From Gnetum montanum (taxonomy: Eukaryota > Streptophyta > Gnetopsida > Gnetales > Gnetaceae): DNA of 32,503 nucleotides. Shown here in pieces: positions 10,354 to 19,865 of this stretch; positions within the stretch are counted from its first letter, which is position 1, and each line of letters starts with the position of its first letter. Location of the stretch: the NCBI GenBank assembly GCA_015680685.1, contig MNCI01021515.1, positions 139,589 through 172,091 of the forward strand. The letters run 5' to 3'. The notes under the pieces are model-generated. The model had not been told where the DNA came from and did not search any database. It was given only the letters and a program-made list of their open reading frames with translations. The translations under genes and the position numbers were made by a program.

Positions 10354-10371
10354 TCCCTGACAATGGCACCA
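10354..10371 (-). promoter_or_regulatory. Primer-binding site of element 0
   Basis: On the minus strand TGGTGCCATTGTCAGGGA starts two bases after the LTR end. Against the tRNA-Asp complement as I remember it (TGGCGCCGTTGCCGGGGA) there are four differences, all C-to-T or G-to-A. A tRNA-Asp primer is typical of Athila-type elements. Confidence 0.75.
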
Positions 10372-10372
10372 A

Positions 10373-11277
10373 TGATGAGCAGCGAGGTACCCCTTCATCC
10401 AACCATATGAATCATAAAGCATTCACATACAATCTGGTTGAATTCCATGGACTTTATAATTTATGATGCACTAGTCTTCTAGGAAGTAAATCTTGCCTTA
10501 AGGTCAATCATTGTCTTCCCAATTACACTTGTGATGTACACTAGTATGGCTAAGTGTAATTGAGGCATCTGATTTTTATCATTTTATATTTTATGGTTTT
10601 GGTATTTTAAAAGGAGATAGAATAATTGGATTGACCAAGTTAATTTAACTAATTAACTAATATCTAATTAGTCCTAACATAAGCATTTGGTCCCACTTTT
10701 CGTACATGTGTTAAACCCACATATTTGTTGTTGGGCAACCAAGTGCTATGCTACTGGGTGTACCAAGTAATAATGCTACTAGGATTACCAAGTGAATATG
10801 TGTTATGCTCAAAGTGGTTGTACTTATGTGTTTAATCTATTTAGCTTATCTTATTTAATTTCTTTATTAATTTAATTATTGGAAAATATTTAATAAATAA
10901 TTTAAAAAAATTTAATAAATAATTGAAAACATAAAATACATAAACAAAATATTTAATCTATCCAGAATTTTGCAAGGATTATCAGAAATCTCATCTTTAT
11001 TGTTGCACATACTATCGTGCTCAGGTACATCAATGCTCGAATAAAGATCTGTACAGTTAATGACTCCTACTGTGAGCACTCGGGAGGAAAATTCTAACTC
11101 TCAAATAAACAAACTGCAAAAGCTTCATTGTTAAAAAATCTCTGTTGCCATAAATGTAGTTGGTGAACACATATTTATAACTGAATATACATACTATGTT
11201 GACGGGGCCTCGTTGACACATGATACGATGCATCGATGAGGCCTCGTCGATGTAGCCAACCAAACTACAACTCATCA
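10373..11277 (-). mobile_element. 5' LTR of element 0 (905 bp)
   Basis: On the minus strand it runs from TGATGAGTTG (11277) to GCTGCTCATCA (10373), immediately before the PBS. It contains GGCC-centred palindromes (11238-11245 and 11204-11211), a TATA box (11179-11172), the conserved AGTTAGAATTTTCC...CAGTAGGAGTC block shared with family A, AATAAA (11001-10996) and a 24-bp triplet repeat in U5. It is inserted next to or inside the LINE at 11278. The partner 3' LTR is not in the window, so a target duplication cannot be tested. Confidence 0.88.
10735..10795 (-). repeat. 24-bp triplet repeat in the U5 part of the element 0 LTR
   Basis: CTTGGT (seen as ACCAAG on plus) recurs at 10738, 10762 and 10787, a period of 24-25 bp, with CTAGTAG or CCAGTAG between copies. 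The same triplet is present in the LTRs of elements 1 and 2 and absent from family A. Confidence 0.7.
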
Positions 11278-12420
11278 AGTATTCATTATCTCCTTAGTAT
11301 AATTGACTTCCTTCATGTGACTTAACTTCTAAGTATAAGTAATAAATTGAGAAAGAGCTTCAACTTCAAGAGGAACCAAATCTACTTCTAAAAGTAGGAT
11401 ATCATAAGACATTTGCATTTTCACTTCAAATTCATGTATAAGAAATTTTTTTTGAAAATGCTCTAATTTTTTTTTAATTATGTATGAAAAGAGAAGATCC
11501 CCATGCAACACACCCATATAATAATACAAGTTGTCCAAGACTATAAAAAAGTTTCCTTTTGATCTTCCATACCAAAATTTTTTTTGTGCTATAATTATTT
11601 CTTAGAGTAAATAGACCTTGCATGCCAATCAAAACTTTTTAAGCAATAAGGGTATTCCAACTAGAATTTAACTCCCAAATATTTATAAGATTCACATATA
11701 TCAAGTTTTTTACCCAAGAAAAAAATTGTAATTTCTATTTCTAGTACTGTAAACTAGAATTTTGGTTTTGTAAATATTAACTTTCATGCTATAATAGTTG
11801 CAGTAGCCATGAAGGATTTTTATCATATAATTTAATCCTATAGCTAATTTTGCAATCACAGCCACATCATATACAAAGAGAAGCATGTTCAAAAATAATC
11901 TAGTGATTGACACAACATGATTAGAGACATTTTTCATTCATTCCTCCAATGCATCTATAAATATGCTAGAAAGGATAGGGGACAAAGGACAACCTTGTTT
12001 AACTTCTACTGAACTGTTGATAATTGTTCCTTCTCTAGTAAGATTATCTTCAATAAGAATATTAACCATCTTATAAATTCTCTTGGTAGCAAAAGGGAGA
12101 TCTTGTGGAATATTAATGTTATACTGTCTCTTCCAAAGTTTATCTTGAACAATGGAATCATAAGTTGTGAAAAAATCAATTAAAACAAATAAAAGTTATA
12201 TAGTCAAGGCTTTTTGTTTTCTCCACACAATAACACAAAGTTATTAGATGGTCTACAGTAGAATGATTCATCCTGAAGCTTGCTTGTGACTAAGCATGAA
12301 GACTTTGCATTTCTTCTCACAAACTAATTTTATTGTTCAAAATAGTGCCCTAAAGCTTAATAAAAATTGAATTGATTACAATTATTAGTAATATTAAGAT
12401 TTGTCATATCTTTCTTTTTG

Positions 12421-12425
12421 AAAAG
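12421..12425. repeat. Target site duplication AAAAG, left copy
   Basis: AAAAG directly abuts TGATGAG of the solo LTR. The partner copy is at 13032-13036. Confidence 0.9.
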
Positions 12426-13031
12426 TGATGAGTGGCGAGGTACCCCTACACTCAACCATACGAAACGAGCGTAGCACGCGCGATCCGGTCGAACTCCGCA
12501 GACTAAATGCCTAAACGCCGCAAGGAACACTTGGGGTTAATTAATCATTATCTTTCCAGACTTACTTGTTGTTGTCACGGTGTATGGTTAAGTAAGTCCA
12601 AGGTATATGATTTTTTTGATCTTTTCTGATTTANTTACTCATGCTGCGTTACTAGGAAAGTAGTAAATAACATTAAATAAACCTATCCATGTACTGCAAG
12701 GTTTATCCACAAAGCTCGTCTTTATTACCATACACAACTTGCGTTCAAGTACAAAGCTGCTCGAATAAAGAACCGTTCACTTGGGGGACTCCTACTACGG
12801 GCACATGGAAAATATTGTATCTCTGGGGTGATCAATCCGCCAGAGCTTCACTACTTTACGCCTAGGATGTGAAATGAGGGGAGTGCCGCCTCTTATTTAT
12901 AGATTTGGTGGACTGCGATATCGCAGGGAAGGACGCGATATCGTGTATGCGATATCGTAGGGGATGCGATATCGCGTTGGCCGCAATATCGCGTACGCGA
13001 TATTGCGGCTTGTGCAATTCGCGTCTCATCA
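12426..13031 (-). mobile_element. Family A solo LTR, complete (606 bp)
   Basis: On the minus strand it runs TGATGAGACGCG ... CGCCACTCATCA, with matching inverted ends. It carries six CGATATCG-type palindromes, TATAAATA (12901-12894) and AATAAA (12726-12721). It is flanked by AAAAG on both sides (12421-12425 and 13032-13036), a perfect 5-bp target duplication, and no internal retroelement sequence lies beside it. This is the classic product of LTR-LTR recombination. The window's only ambiguous base (n at 12634) lies inside it. Confidence 0.95.
12894..13005 (-). promoter_or_regulatory. U3 promoter of the solo LTR: six phased palindromes and TATA box
   Basis: Cores start at 12998 (CGATATTG), 12984 (CAATATCG), 12967, 12950, 12936 and 12916 (all CGATATCG). 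Reading toward the TATA box (12901-12894) the steps are 14, 17, 17, 14 and 20 bp. Two copies have lost a CpG by a C-to-T-type change. Confidence 0.75.
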
Positions 13032-13036
13032 AAAAG
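13032..13036. repeat. Target site duplication AAAAG, right copy
   Basis: AAAAG directly follows CTCATCA, the other end of the solo LTR. Removing the LTR and one copy restores a continuous LINE sequence. Confidence 0.9.
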
Positions 13037-13949
13037 CAAGATTGCTTGACTAGAACACCAGGAGTGATCCAAACCATGTCGAAGCCCTTTATTGAGAAGG
13101 TTGTTAGCTACTTTTCACATCAATGGATCACCCAATTTAAGAAGCTCCATGTACAAGCTATTAACATCAACACTTTTCCCAGATGATAACCTTTATATTC
13201 TTGTAGAAACATCATCAAAGGATACCTCAAGAACACTAGAGTTATCTTACATAGTAGGAGGAACCTCTTAATTAAAAAGGTTATTGAAGTAAGTTTGAAT
13301 AATAGATAAGGAAAAATCCTAACTCTTTTGCTATTTTTCTTAGAAGAAATTATAAAAGCTTCTTGGATTTAATATAGGTTCACTAAACATTCTTTAATGC
13401 TCTTGCTTAATAAACTTCTTTTTTCTCAATTAAATAAGCTTTCTATAATTCTTTAGTATTAGAATGTCAAAATGTAAAGCTAAAATATCTTTACGATCTA
13501 TCAAATAGTCCATATCAAACTAAGGTTTTCTACAAGCAAGCCTTTTCTTACTATGTGCTTGAGTAGCTATAGACAAAAGAACATTAGTCATATATAGCTC
13601 ATTATCATTGTTGATTAACATGTTAACAACTCTTATGTGAAAATCCTGATGAGATCTTCTTTGATATGATGAATTCTACATTTATTGTAGTGAGTTTATC
13701 ACAAGATAATAATAGTGAGTTTTAGATAATGTTGAGGAGATTTTGGAAGTTCTTCTCCCACTTGAAAGTTTTTCACTACATTTAGATTATCACAAGATAA
13801 TATTAATGCAAGAGTTACTTTGGTGTCCAATAAAGGTGAAATGAAAGAGGAAAGGAAATTTGCTGATGCCATTAAGGATTAAAAAATCAAAACAATGACC
13901 CATACTAAGAAATGAATATCCCTATGATAAATCAAATTTTTCTTGGCCA

Positions 13950-14057
13950 CAATATTGGGTATTCAATATCGGAGCTACCATATCAGATCCCTGATATTGG
14001 GGCACAAGATATGATGTTACATATTTGATATCATGAATGTGTGCAAGCCTATAAATA
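13950..14057 (+). promoter_or_regulatory. U3 promoter of element 1: degenerate palindromes on a 14-bp pitch, TATA box
   Basis: Sites of the form YRATATYR start at 13950 (CAATATTG), 13964 (CAATATCG), 13978 (CCATATCA), 13992 (TGATATTG), 14007 (AGATATGA) and 14026 (TGATATCA). Steps are 14, 14, 14, 15 and 19 bp. TATAAATA follows at 14050-14057. The pattern is a decayed version of the family A array. Confidence 0.6.
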
Positions 14058-14423
14058 CAACACTTAGGCACATCGTCCATACATAGTCTCATTTCACACT
14101 AAGTGAAATTCCATCAATTTTTTTTCTTAATTTTAGCACTTAGGAGTATATGCTCGTAGTGTGATGTTTAGTCATTGAACATAGTCTTTATTTGATTGGA
14201 ATGTACTTGGACACATTTCATGCACAGAAATAAAGATTAAGATTACTCTGCATCATTGTAGTATCACTTCGTCTTTAGTGCTTATACTTAAAATAATTTT
14301 ACTATTTTCATTTAGCTTAATGTTTATTGTTTTCATTAGTTACTGATTTATTTTCTATGCACTTTACTACCCCTATTATTAGGCAGAATGAGTATGACTA
14401 ATTTGAACACTTAAGTGTAATTG

Positions 14424-14496
14424 CTTGGTAACCTAGTAGTACTATCACATGGTACACCTAGTAGTGCGGTACTTGGTAATCCCAATAGTAGTTATG
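14424..14496 (+). repeat. 24-bp triplet repeat in U5 of the element 1 LTR
   Basis: Units start CTTGGTAACCTAGTAG (14424), CATGGTACACCTAGTAG (14448) and CTTGGTAATCCCAATAG (14472), exactly 24 bp apart. Confidence 0.75.
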
Positions 14497-14827
14497 TGAA
14501 GTCCAAGGTGTGAATAGAAGGTTAGGATTGGCTACTCATCACATAGGCTAGATTAGATTTGTTTACTATTACTTAGAATTAGAAACCTTTACTCTTACCT
14601 TATGTTTTCTAGGTGAATTTTGGCCAACACAACATCATTATCATATGTCTCATCATGAGTTAAACCATATGCATTGATTTTACTAACTCGTGGAAAGACA
14701 AAGATAGCAAACTCTAGTTAATTAATAGCATAATTACATTGTCTTGTCCATGGAATTTGATTGGGGGCTACATTTGAATACTCGTAACTTGTATGATTGG
14801 GTGTTGGGCTACTCCACCAATCATCAT

Positions 14828-14845
14828 TGGTGCCATTGCTGAGGA
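14828..14845 (+). promoter_or_regulatory. Primer-binding site of element 1
   Basis: TGGTGCCATTGCTGAGGA lies one base after the LTR end. It differs from the tRNA-Asp complement (recalled) at four positions, all C-to-T or G-to-A. Confidence 0.75.
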
Positions 14846-14963
14846 CTTGTCAATGTTATACTAAGTAACTGATTTTTCAAAGTTTTTTGAATTTGAAATA
14901 CAAAGTCAAACCTTACAAATATAAGTATAGCACACTTAAGACATAACGTCTAAAAACTATAAT

Positions 14964-17320
14964 ATGGCTTCATACAAAGATCAATCATCACTTGCCAAGG
15001 AGATAAGAAGGAGTAGTGACAAAATTATTGATGAAGAAGAATGGGGAATGCCAATGCATATAAGAATCACTTATTCTCATACTAATCCTTACCATCTAGA
15101 CTTTACTTTCATCTTTCATTAGAATAATCAAATGAGGTGGAGGAACATGCAAGGCAACATATTCCTACATCCACAATGTGTAGCACTTTACATGCTTCAA
15201 ATTGCCTTAAGGGGACCAAATCTAGGAAGGGTATCATGTGACTTAGCACATGGAAAGACCCTATGGACCCACAAAGAAGCAAAGGAGAAGAGATGCTTCC
15301 ATAAAGATCAAACATATACATAGTAAAGGGAAGTAGGCCAACACTTCTATTATCATAGAATAACTTGATGCTGATACATTCATTTCAGAGCAACTCCACC
15401 AATAGCATGAGGAGCCTTCAAAGACACCTATCAATAAACTCGAAGAACTTGTTAAAGCCCAACTTCATTCAACTTTAGCAAAGACACACAAGGGGGAGGC
15501 TACTAACTCCAGATATAAATAGGACTCTAAACCAAGGGTTCCTACTAAATCCTACAAAGAGTCATGAAAGGAGAACAAGCCAGGAACCATTCTCCTACTA
15601 CCTCATCTACCTCATCATAATCATTGAAGGACTATGATAGGAGATGAAATAAGTACTAGGAATCTGATAGGGAAGAATGGAAGACTCATGGTCATCATAA
15701 ATGATATTTACAACACTTTGACATAGAAGATGAAGAACATGAACAAAGGAGATGAAGGGATAGAAGAGAGGATCAAGAGAGATACGAGCACAAATGGGGA
15801 CATCACTACAACATAGCATACAAACTTGATCATGATGATGAACCCCTAATGGCAACTTGAAGCATGATAAACATCCAAGAAGATATATACATACCAACTA
15901 GGCATGTAAGGGATAGATAAATCAAACAACTAGACATGAACAATATGTTGAGATTTGAAGGTGGCTATAACACTGATCCATAGCATCACCTTCAAGCTTT
16001 CCACAATGCTTGTGTCCTTTAAAACATAGAGAGTGATTGGCAAAAATTGAAGTTATTTCTTAAAAAACTAGTGAAGGAAGTGAAGAGATGGTATAGGTAA
16101 TTGGAACTTGAATCCATGAGACCTTGAAGTACCATGCTTGGAATCTTTAATGACAAATACTAGACATATTCATGAGTGTTAAACCTATGAAAAAAAATCT
16201 AAGGATGGAAGCAAGGGACTCATGAGACCCTTGATGTAGTAATGAGAAAACATTATTCACTATTACACAAATGCCTAGGCCATGGATTTTCATCAAAGGA
16301 ATAGCTCAAGCACATCATAGATGGGCTGTAAAGAAAGACCAGAGAGATCCTTGGGGTTTACACCCAAGAAAGATTATTAGAATGGACTGTCCATCACATT
16401 CAAAGGCTAATTGATCAAGTGGAAAAAGAGGAAGGTGAACTCAAAAAAGGGAATCAATTGAGGAGTACAACAGAGATTCATCCATCTAGATGCACAAGTT
16501 TGTGAAGTACAAGAGGAAGAAACCTTGGACAAAGCCATTTAGAAAAATACTCTACCTATTTAAATAGTAGTTAATGATATAGTAGCCAAGGTAGAAAGAG
16601 TTTGGGATTTAGTGGATAAGAAATTTGCAACAGATTTAAAGATCATGGAGAAAAAGACTAAACAAGCACTAAATAGGGGCAAAGAAAAGGAGAAGTAAAT
16701 AGATTACGAATAAGATAGTTACAAGAAAAAAGAAAAAGTTTCTACCATTGAAGGATACATTGACTCCAGTTTAGAGGAAGAGAATAGATGCAATGTATGC
16801 CAATATGAACATCCTAAGGGATGTTGTCCTGTTATGGTCCACTTGAGAGAATCTGGGGTATATGCACTTAATCCAAGATTTGTCAAAAAGTAGGGACCCA
16901 GAAGACTTCCTTATCCTTAGGGGAATATTAGGCAACCTTTTCAGCCAATATATTATCCAAGTAGAGTTTACCCTTAACTACAAGAGCGATATTAGTAGAA
17001 GTGGTAGCAACTGCAGACATGGGTAATGCCATCACCGAGGCAACAGTATCCATATCGACAACATGATCCTTATCGATATTATGTCCAACATCTAATCTCA
17101 CTAGCCAATGCATCTATTCAGACCTCATACTATTATCCACTAGAATACCACAGACCAATGTTGCTAAGAACAGATTTGAAGTTGCACATGCATCCACCAA
17201 TCATTGATTATTCAAACCAACATCTAATTAATCCTTTACCACTAGTGCCACCACCTACCATGCAAGGTGAATTACCATCACAATCACATCAAAGAAAAGT
17301 TTCAAGGGTAGTGTATGTAT
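14964..17320 (+). pseudogene. gag of element 1
   Basis: The start ATG is at 14964 (MASYKDQSSLAKE). The N-terminal block DFTFIFH then MRWRNMQGNIFL matches elements 0 and 2. The core carries ESDWQKLKLF (~16030), HYSLLHKCLGHGFS (~16255) and EILGVYTQERLLE (~16345). The zinc knuckle CNVCQYEHPKGCC is intact at 16789-16827, an unusual CX2CX3HX4C spacing, followed by NPRFVKK. The C-terminus is rich in Pro, Tyr and Gln (17026-17322 is the longest open piece). Numerous TAG and TAA codons interrupt it. Gag would assemble the particle around the RNA. Confidence 0.85.
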
Positions 17321-17499
17321 AATAGAGGATCTTACTAGCAACACTAAGGATCAAATAAAGAAGCATCCTTTCTTAAGGACAAGCTTGGAAAAAGATGGTA
17401 GACTTAGAACTTCATCAAGACTAACTTCTCCTATAACAGATTCTCTTACCAAAGATAAGCTTCCATTATCACCAAACATAAGCATTCAAACTATTATGC

Positions 17500-18000
17500 T
17501 GATAGAAATCATTACTGACTAGATCAAGGTAGGGCCACTCCCAAAGAAGAGAATTGATCTAGGAATGCCTCTAATTTATCTAAAAGTAGTTGGAAATCTA
17601 CCATGTAAAGCCTTATTAGATTTCGATTCTAGGGTAAATCTAATCTATTAAGAAATATATAAAACATGGAACCAACCACTTCTAAAGGAGTGCAATATCA
17701 AGTTGAAGCTTGTAAAGTAATCTATAACTAGTCCTTTGGGACAGATAGAAAATGTAGTAACCATTGTTAGTGGGTGGTCCTATCCAGCAAACTTCCTAGT
17801 AATCAAAGTAAAGAACGATGATAAGGAATTCCCAATTATCATGGGAAGGGCATGGCTTAGCATAATTGATGCTAAGTTAAATATGAGGGATCTATCTATT
17901 GAGATCTCTAAAGAAGGCATGTATGGAGCTATACACATGCAAAGAATTCTATGCATTACTACTGAAAGTAAAGGGTGCAATAGTGGACTGATGCTTTAGA
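17500..18000 (+). pseudogene. Protease domain of element 1
   Basis: This is an aspartic protease-like domain. LPCKALLDFDSRVNLI (17600-17650) gives the catalytic Asp at 17619-17621; the usual D-S/T-G triad reads D-F-D-S here. Downstream are SPLGQIENVVTI, ANFLVIKVKN and FPIIMGRAWLSIIDA (17830-17875), then RDLSIEISKE. The stretch 17736-17999 is open. The domain matches elements 0 and 2 at the same place. The Phe at the second triad position also occurs in element 2 (DFWS), so a DFGS-type triad may be ancestral. Confidence 0.75.
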
Positions 18001-18390
18001 ATGTTGACATAGTCACTACAATAGTCCACAACAATGAAAAACAAACATGCATAAAAGAAAGAGCAGGAGCCACAAAACTAAAAGATACCTCATGGTCACT
18101 AACTGAGAATCAAATATTATTTAAGACATGCATGGAAAAATCTGAATCACTTACTAATTCTGAATCCAAGAAAATGACTCCAACTAAGGACCTAAACATG
18201 AAATTAATAACTCATGATCATACACCAAAAGGAAAAGAGAACAAAGACTTAAACGATCAAAACTCATCTACCATTGAAATCACCTAGGATGATGATCAAA
18301 AAGTTAAATCAATAAAGATGGTAAGTGAACCACTTAGAGTGTATGATCCAAGAGATCTAAAGAGCATCTTTTGAACACTCGCCCATGAGT
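18001..18390 (+). pseudogene. Unrecognised tail after protease in element 1, replacing RT to integrase
   Basis: About 130 codons read with few stops in the frame that follows the protease. The composition is charged (Lys, Glu, Asp, Ser, Thr) with blocks such as KMTPTKDLNMKL and EPLRVYDPRDLKSIF. I see no RT, RNase H or integrase motif. It ends at the HEFNHGGD-type sequence that coincides with the internal purine tract. It may be what remains after an internal deletion, or a distinct C-terminal extension of a nonautonomous element. Confidence 0.5.
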
Positions 18391-18407
18391 TCAATCATGG
18401 GGGAGAT
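18391..18407 (+). promoter_or_regulatory. Internal copy of the polypurine-tract motif in element 1
   Basis: TCAATCATGGGGGAGATG-type sequence matches the motif at the end of pol in elements 0 and 2 and the terminal tract at 61-74. Its survival although pol is deleted marks the join to the 3' region. Confidence 0.55.
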
Positions 18408-18409
18408 GC

Positions 18410-19865
18410 CTTATCCTAGTTCGGGGATTACTACGTGATTTTTCATTTTTTTATTTTACAATTGTTTTACTTTTCATAATTCTTTGATATAATTCTTCCT
18501 ATTCTTTAATACTTTTCATTTCTTAAAGTTTTGACATTCTTTTACATTTTTCAATTCTTTTAACAATTTTCATTTTTTACACTTTTTCACAATTCTTACT
18601 ATATTTTCATTTCTTTTATACTTTGTTTTAAATCCTTTGTAAATAATTTTGAATACTAATATGACACATTGAATAAAGGCAAGATGTAGTCCAATAAGGT
18701 GAAGATTTATCTATGTTATTAAGTCATAAGAAATTGATTATTTAAATAGTGATCCCACATCATCCATCCATTGATTCCATTAATAAGAGGTTCTTAACAT
18801 GGCCATAATAATATTCTTTCTTATCATACAACTAAGAATAAACTTGTGATCATTATGCCTAGACAAAAAAGTGAAGAACCAAGAGGGAATGTAAAGGGTA
18901 TGACATTAGGTGATTTGTGGATTCTTTTTGGATTACTATTGTGAGTTCTATTATATTGATAAGGTTGTATTACATCCTTGTAGATCTAATGAAAAATGAA
19001 AGTAAGAATAAATCTTAAAAGGGTTGGCACAAATAAAAATAAAAAGAACATAAAATAAATTTCTAGGGGTCCCACTGAAAAGACATGTTACCCATGTCTG
19101 AAGGTAGGTGGCTTCTTAGAAATCTAAAAAAAATCATAAGTACCATGAATAAAACTCCTCCCTTGGACAATATGCCAAGTGACAATACTCCTTGCAACAT
19201 TGATAGTCTCAAAGTTGTAATTCCAAGAGATGAAACGATGCGATGTCACTGGAATATGGTTTGGACTTGGTTTGAATTTGGACAAAAAGGCTAGTGATTA
19301 ATTTAACCATTAATAAAACACAAGAATTCATTATGCCTATGGTAAGACGCCTCATGTCCCAATTTCTGCAATCCCTTCTAAGTCCATCTCATCTCACTAT
19401 TTGAATAATCATAACTTATGATTTTAAGTAACATAGAGTTATTTTTCCAATTTGGTGGTACTAACACGTGTGTTTTGCTAAAGAAGTATGCATCACCTAT
19501 AACTCCTTAAGTAAGGACACTTGTAGGCATGGTTATACAAGGGCATTAAGGGTTGAAGCCTGCTTTGGGGAGGACCCACTTGTACAAGTGTTGTTTCTTA
19601 TACCTACCAAGTAATTCCACATCATCTTGAACCTTTCAAACATCAATAAACACTTTCCATATCATTTACACTATTTGTTCCAAACCTATGAATTCATTAC
19701 CCTTCTTACCAAGCTTATGAACTTTCATAGCCCAAGATTCCTTCTCTATGAACTTCCAATGATGAATTTCTTGATAAAAATAAGCATATTTTCATCATCC
19801 AAACCCTCTGAGAAACCTTAAAACCTTCTAAACCTCCAAAAGAATTAAATTTTTTCATTAGATCC
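18410..19865 (+). other. Conserved noncoding 3' region attached to element 1
   Basis: It begins with a T/C-rich tract (18437-18610). Blocks follow that align with element 2: GATTTGTGGATTCT (18913), the CACTG...GACATGTTACCCATG motif (19073-19107), TACTAACACGTGTGTTTTGC (about 19460) and GCTTTGGGGAGGACCCACTTG (about 19562). Short open frames at 19085-19294 and 19627-19821 do not match any domain I know. The region stops near 19865 at the junction with LTR2. Confidence 0.65.

Larger units (their letters stand above)
531..11277 (-). mobile_element. Element 0: Athila-like Ty3/gypsy retrotransposon, 3' end missing
   Basis: Read on the minus strand, the order is 5' LTR (11277-10373), PBS (10371-10354), gag, protease, RT, RNase H, integrase, internal purine tract, long noncoding region, LTR-like promoter cassette and the first part of a third ORF. 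The third ORF is cut at about 535, where a family A LTR and the triplicated repeat begin; the rest of the ORF, the terminal purine tract and the 3' LTR are not in the window. All reading frames carry stops and frameshifts. The order of domains and the FMDD reverse transcriptase place it in Ty3/gypsy; Athila-clade membership is inferred from RT flavour, PBS and post-pol ORF. Confidence 0.85.
11278..13924 (-). mobile_element. RTE-like LINE fragment, interrupted by a solo LTR
   Basis: This is a non-LTR retrotransposon reverse transcriptase on the minus strand in two parts, 13924-13037 and 12420-11278, separated by the family A solo LTR. In order I see a linker with WF-D-like blocks and RLRKKK-like basic sequence (~13600-13400), SGKSVDVNSLYMELLKLGDP (~13165-13105), RMNHSTVDHLITL (~12290-12240), DFFTTYDSI (motif A, ~12185-12155), VKQGCPLSPIL (motif B, 12003-11971), FVYDVAVIA (motif C, ~11885-11858, with the usual D-D changed to Y-D), KVNIYKTKILV and a C-terminus with YDILLLEVDLVPLEVEAL (~11410-11345). 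Clade RTE is inferred from the C-terminal pattern. No endonuclease is clear, as expected for a 5'-truncated copy. Several stops and frameshifts are present. Confidence 0.8.
13925..14826 (+). mobile_element. 5' LTR of element 1 (902 bp)
   Basis: It starts TGATAAATC, as the LTR of element 2 starts TGATAAAAC at 32031, and ends CCAATCATCA directly before the PBS. The TATA box is TATAAATA at 14050-14057 and AATAAA is at 14229-14234. A palindrome cluster precedes the TATA box and a 24-bp triplet repeat lies at 14424-14496. The ends TGAT...ATCA are inverted repeats. Confidence 0.85.
13925..19865 (+). mobile_element. Element 1: gypsy element with gag and protease but no RT, RNase H or integrase
   Basis: The 5' LTR (13925-14826) is followed by PBS, gag and protease. 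From about 18000 the sequence is a mostly open, unrecognised tail that runs into the purine-tract motif at 18391-18407 and then the noncoding 3' region. The entire RT to integrase interval, about 3 kb in element 2, is absent. The 3' region ends near 19865, where sequence corresponding to the middle of an LTR begins, so the third ORF, terminal purine tract and U3 are also missing. The LTR is clearly more diverged from LTR2 and LTR3 than those two are from each other, so element 1 represents another subfamily or an older copy. Confidence 0.7.

Noticed and set aside
12905-13186. 93-codon open frame on the plus strand
   Set aside because: Runs across the solo LTR promoter array and the LINE junction, so it cannot be an ancestral gene.
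15607-15897. 96-codon open frame on the minus strand
   Set aside because: Antisense to gag of element 1.
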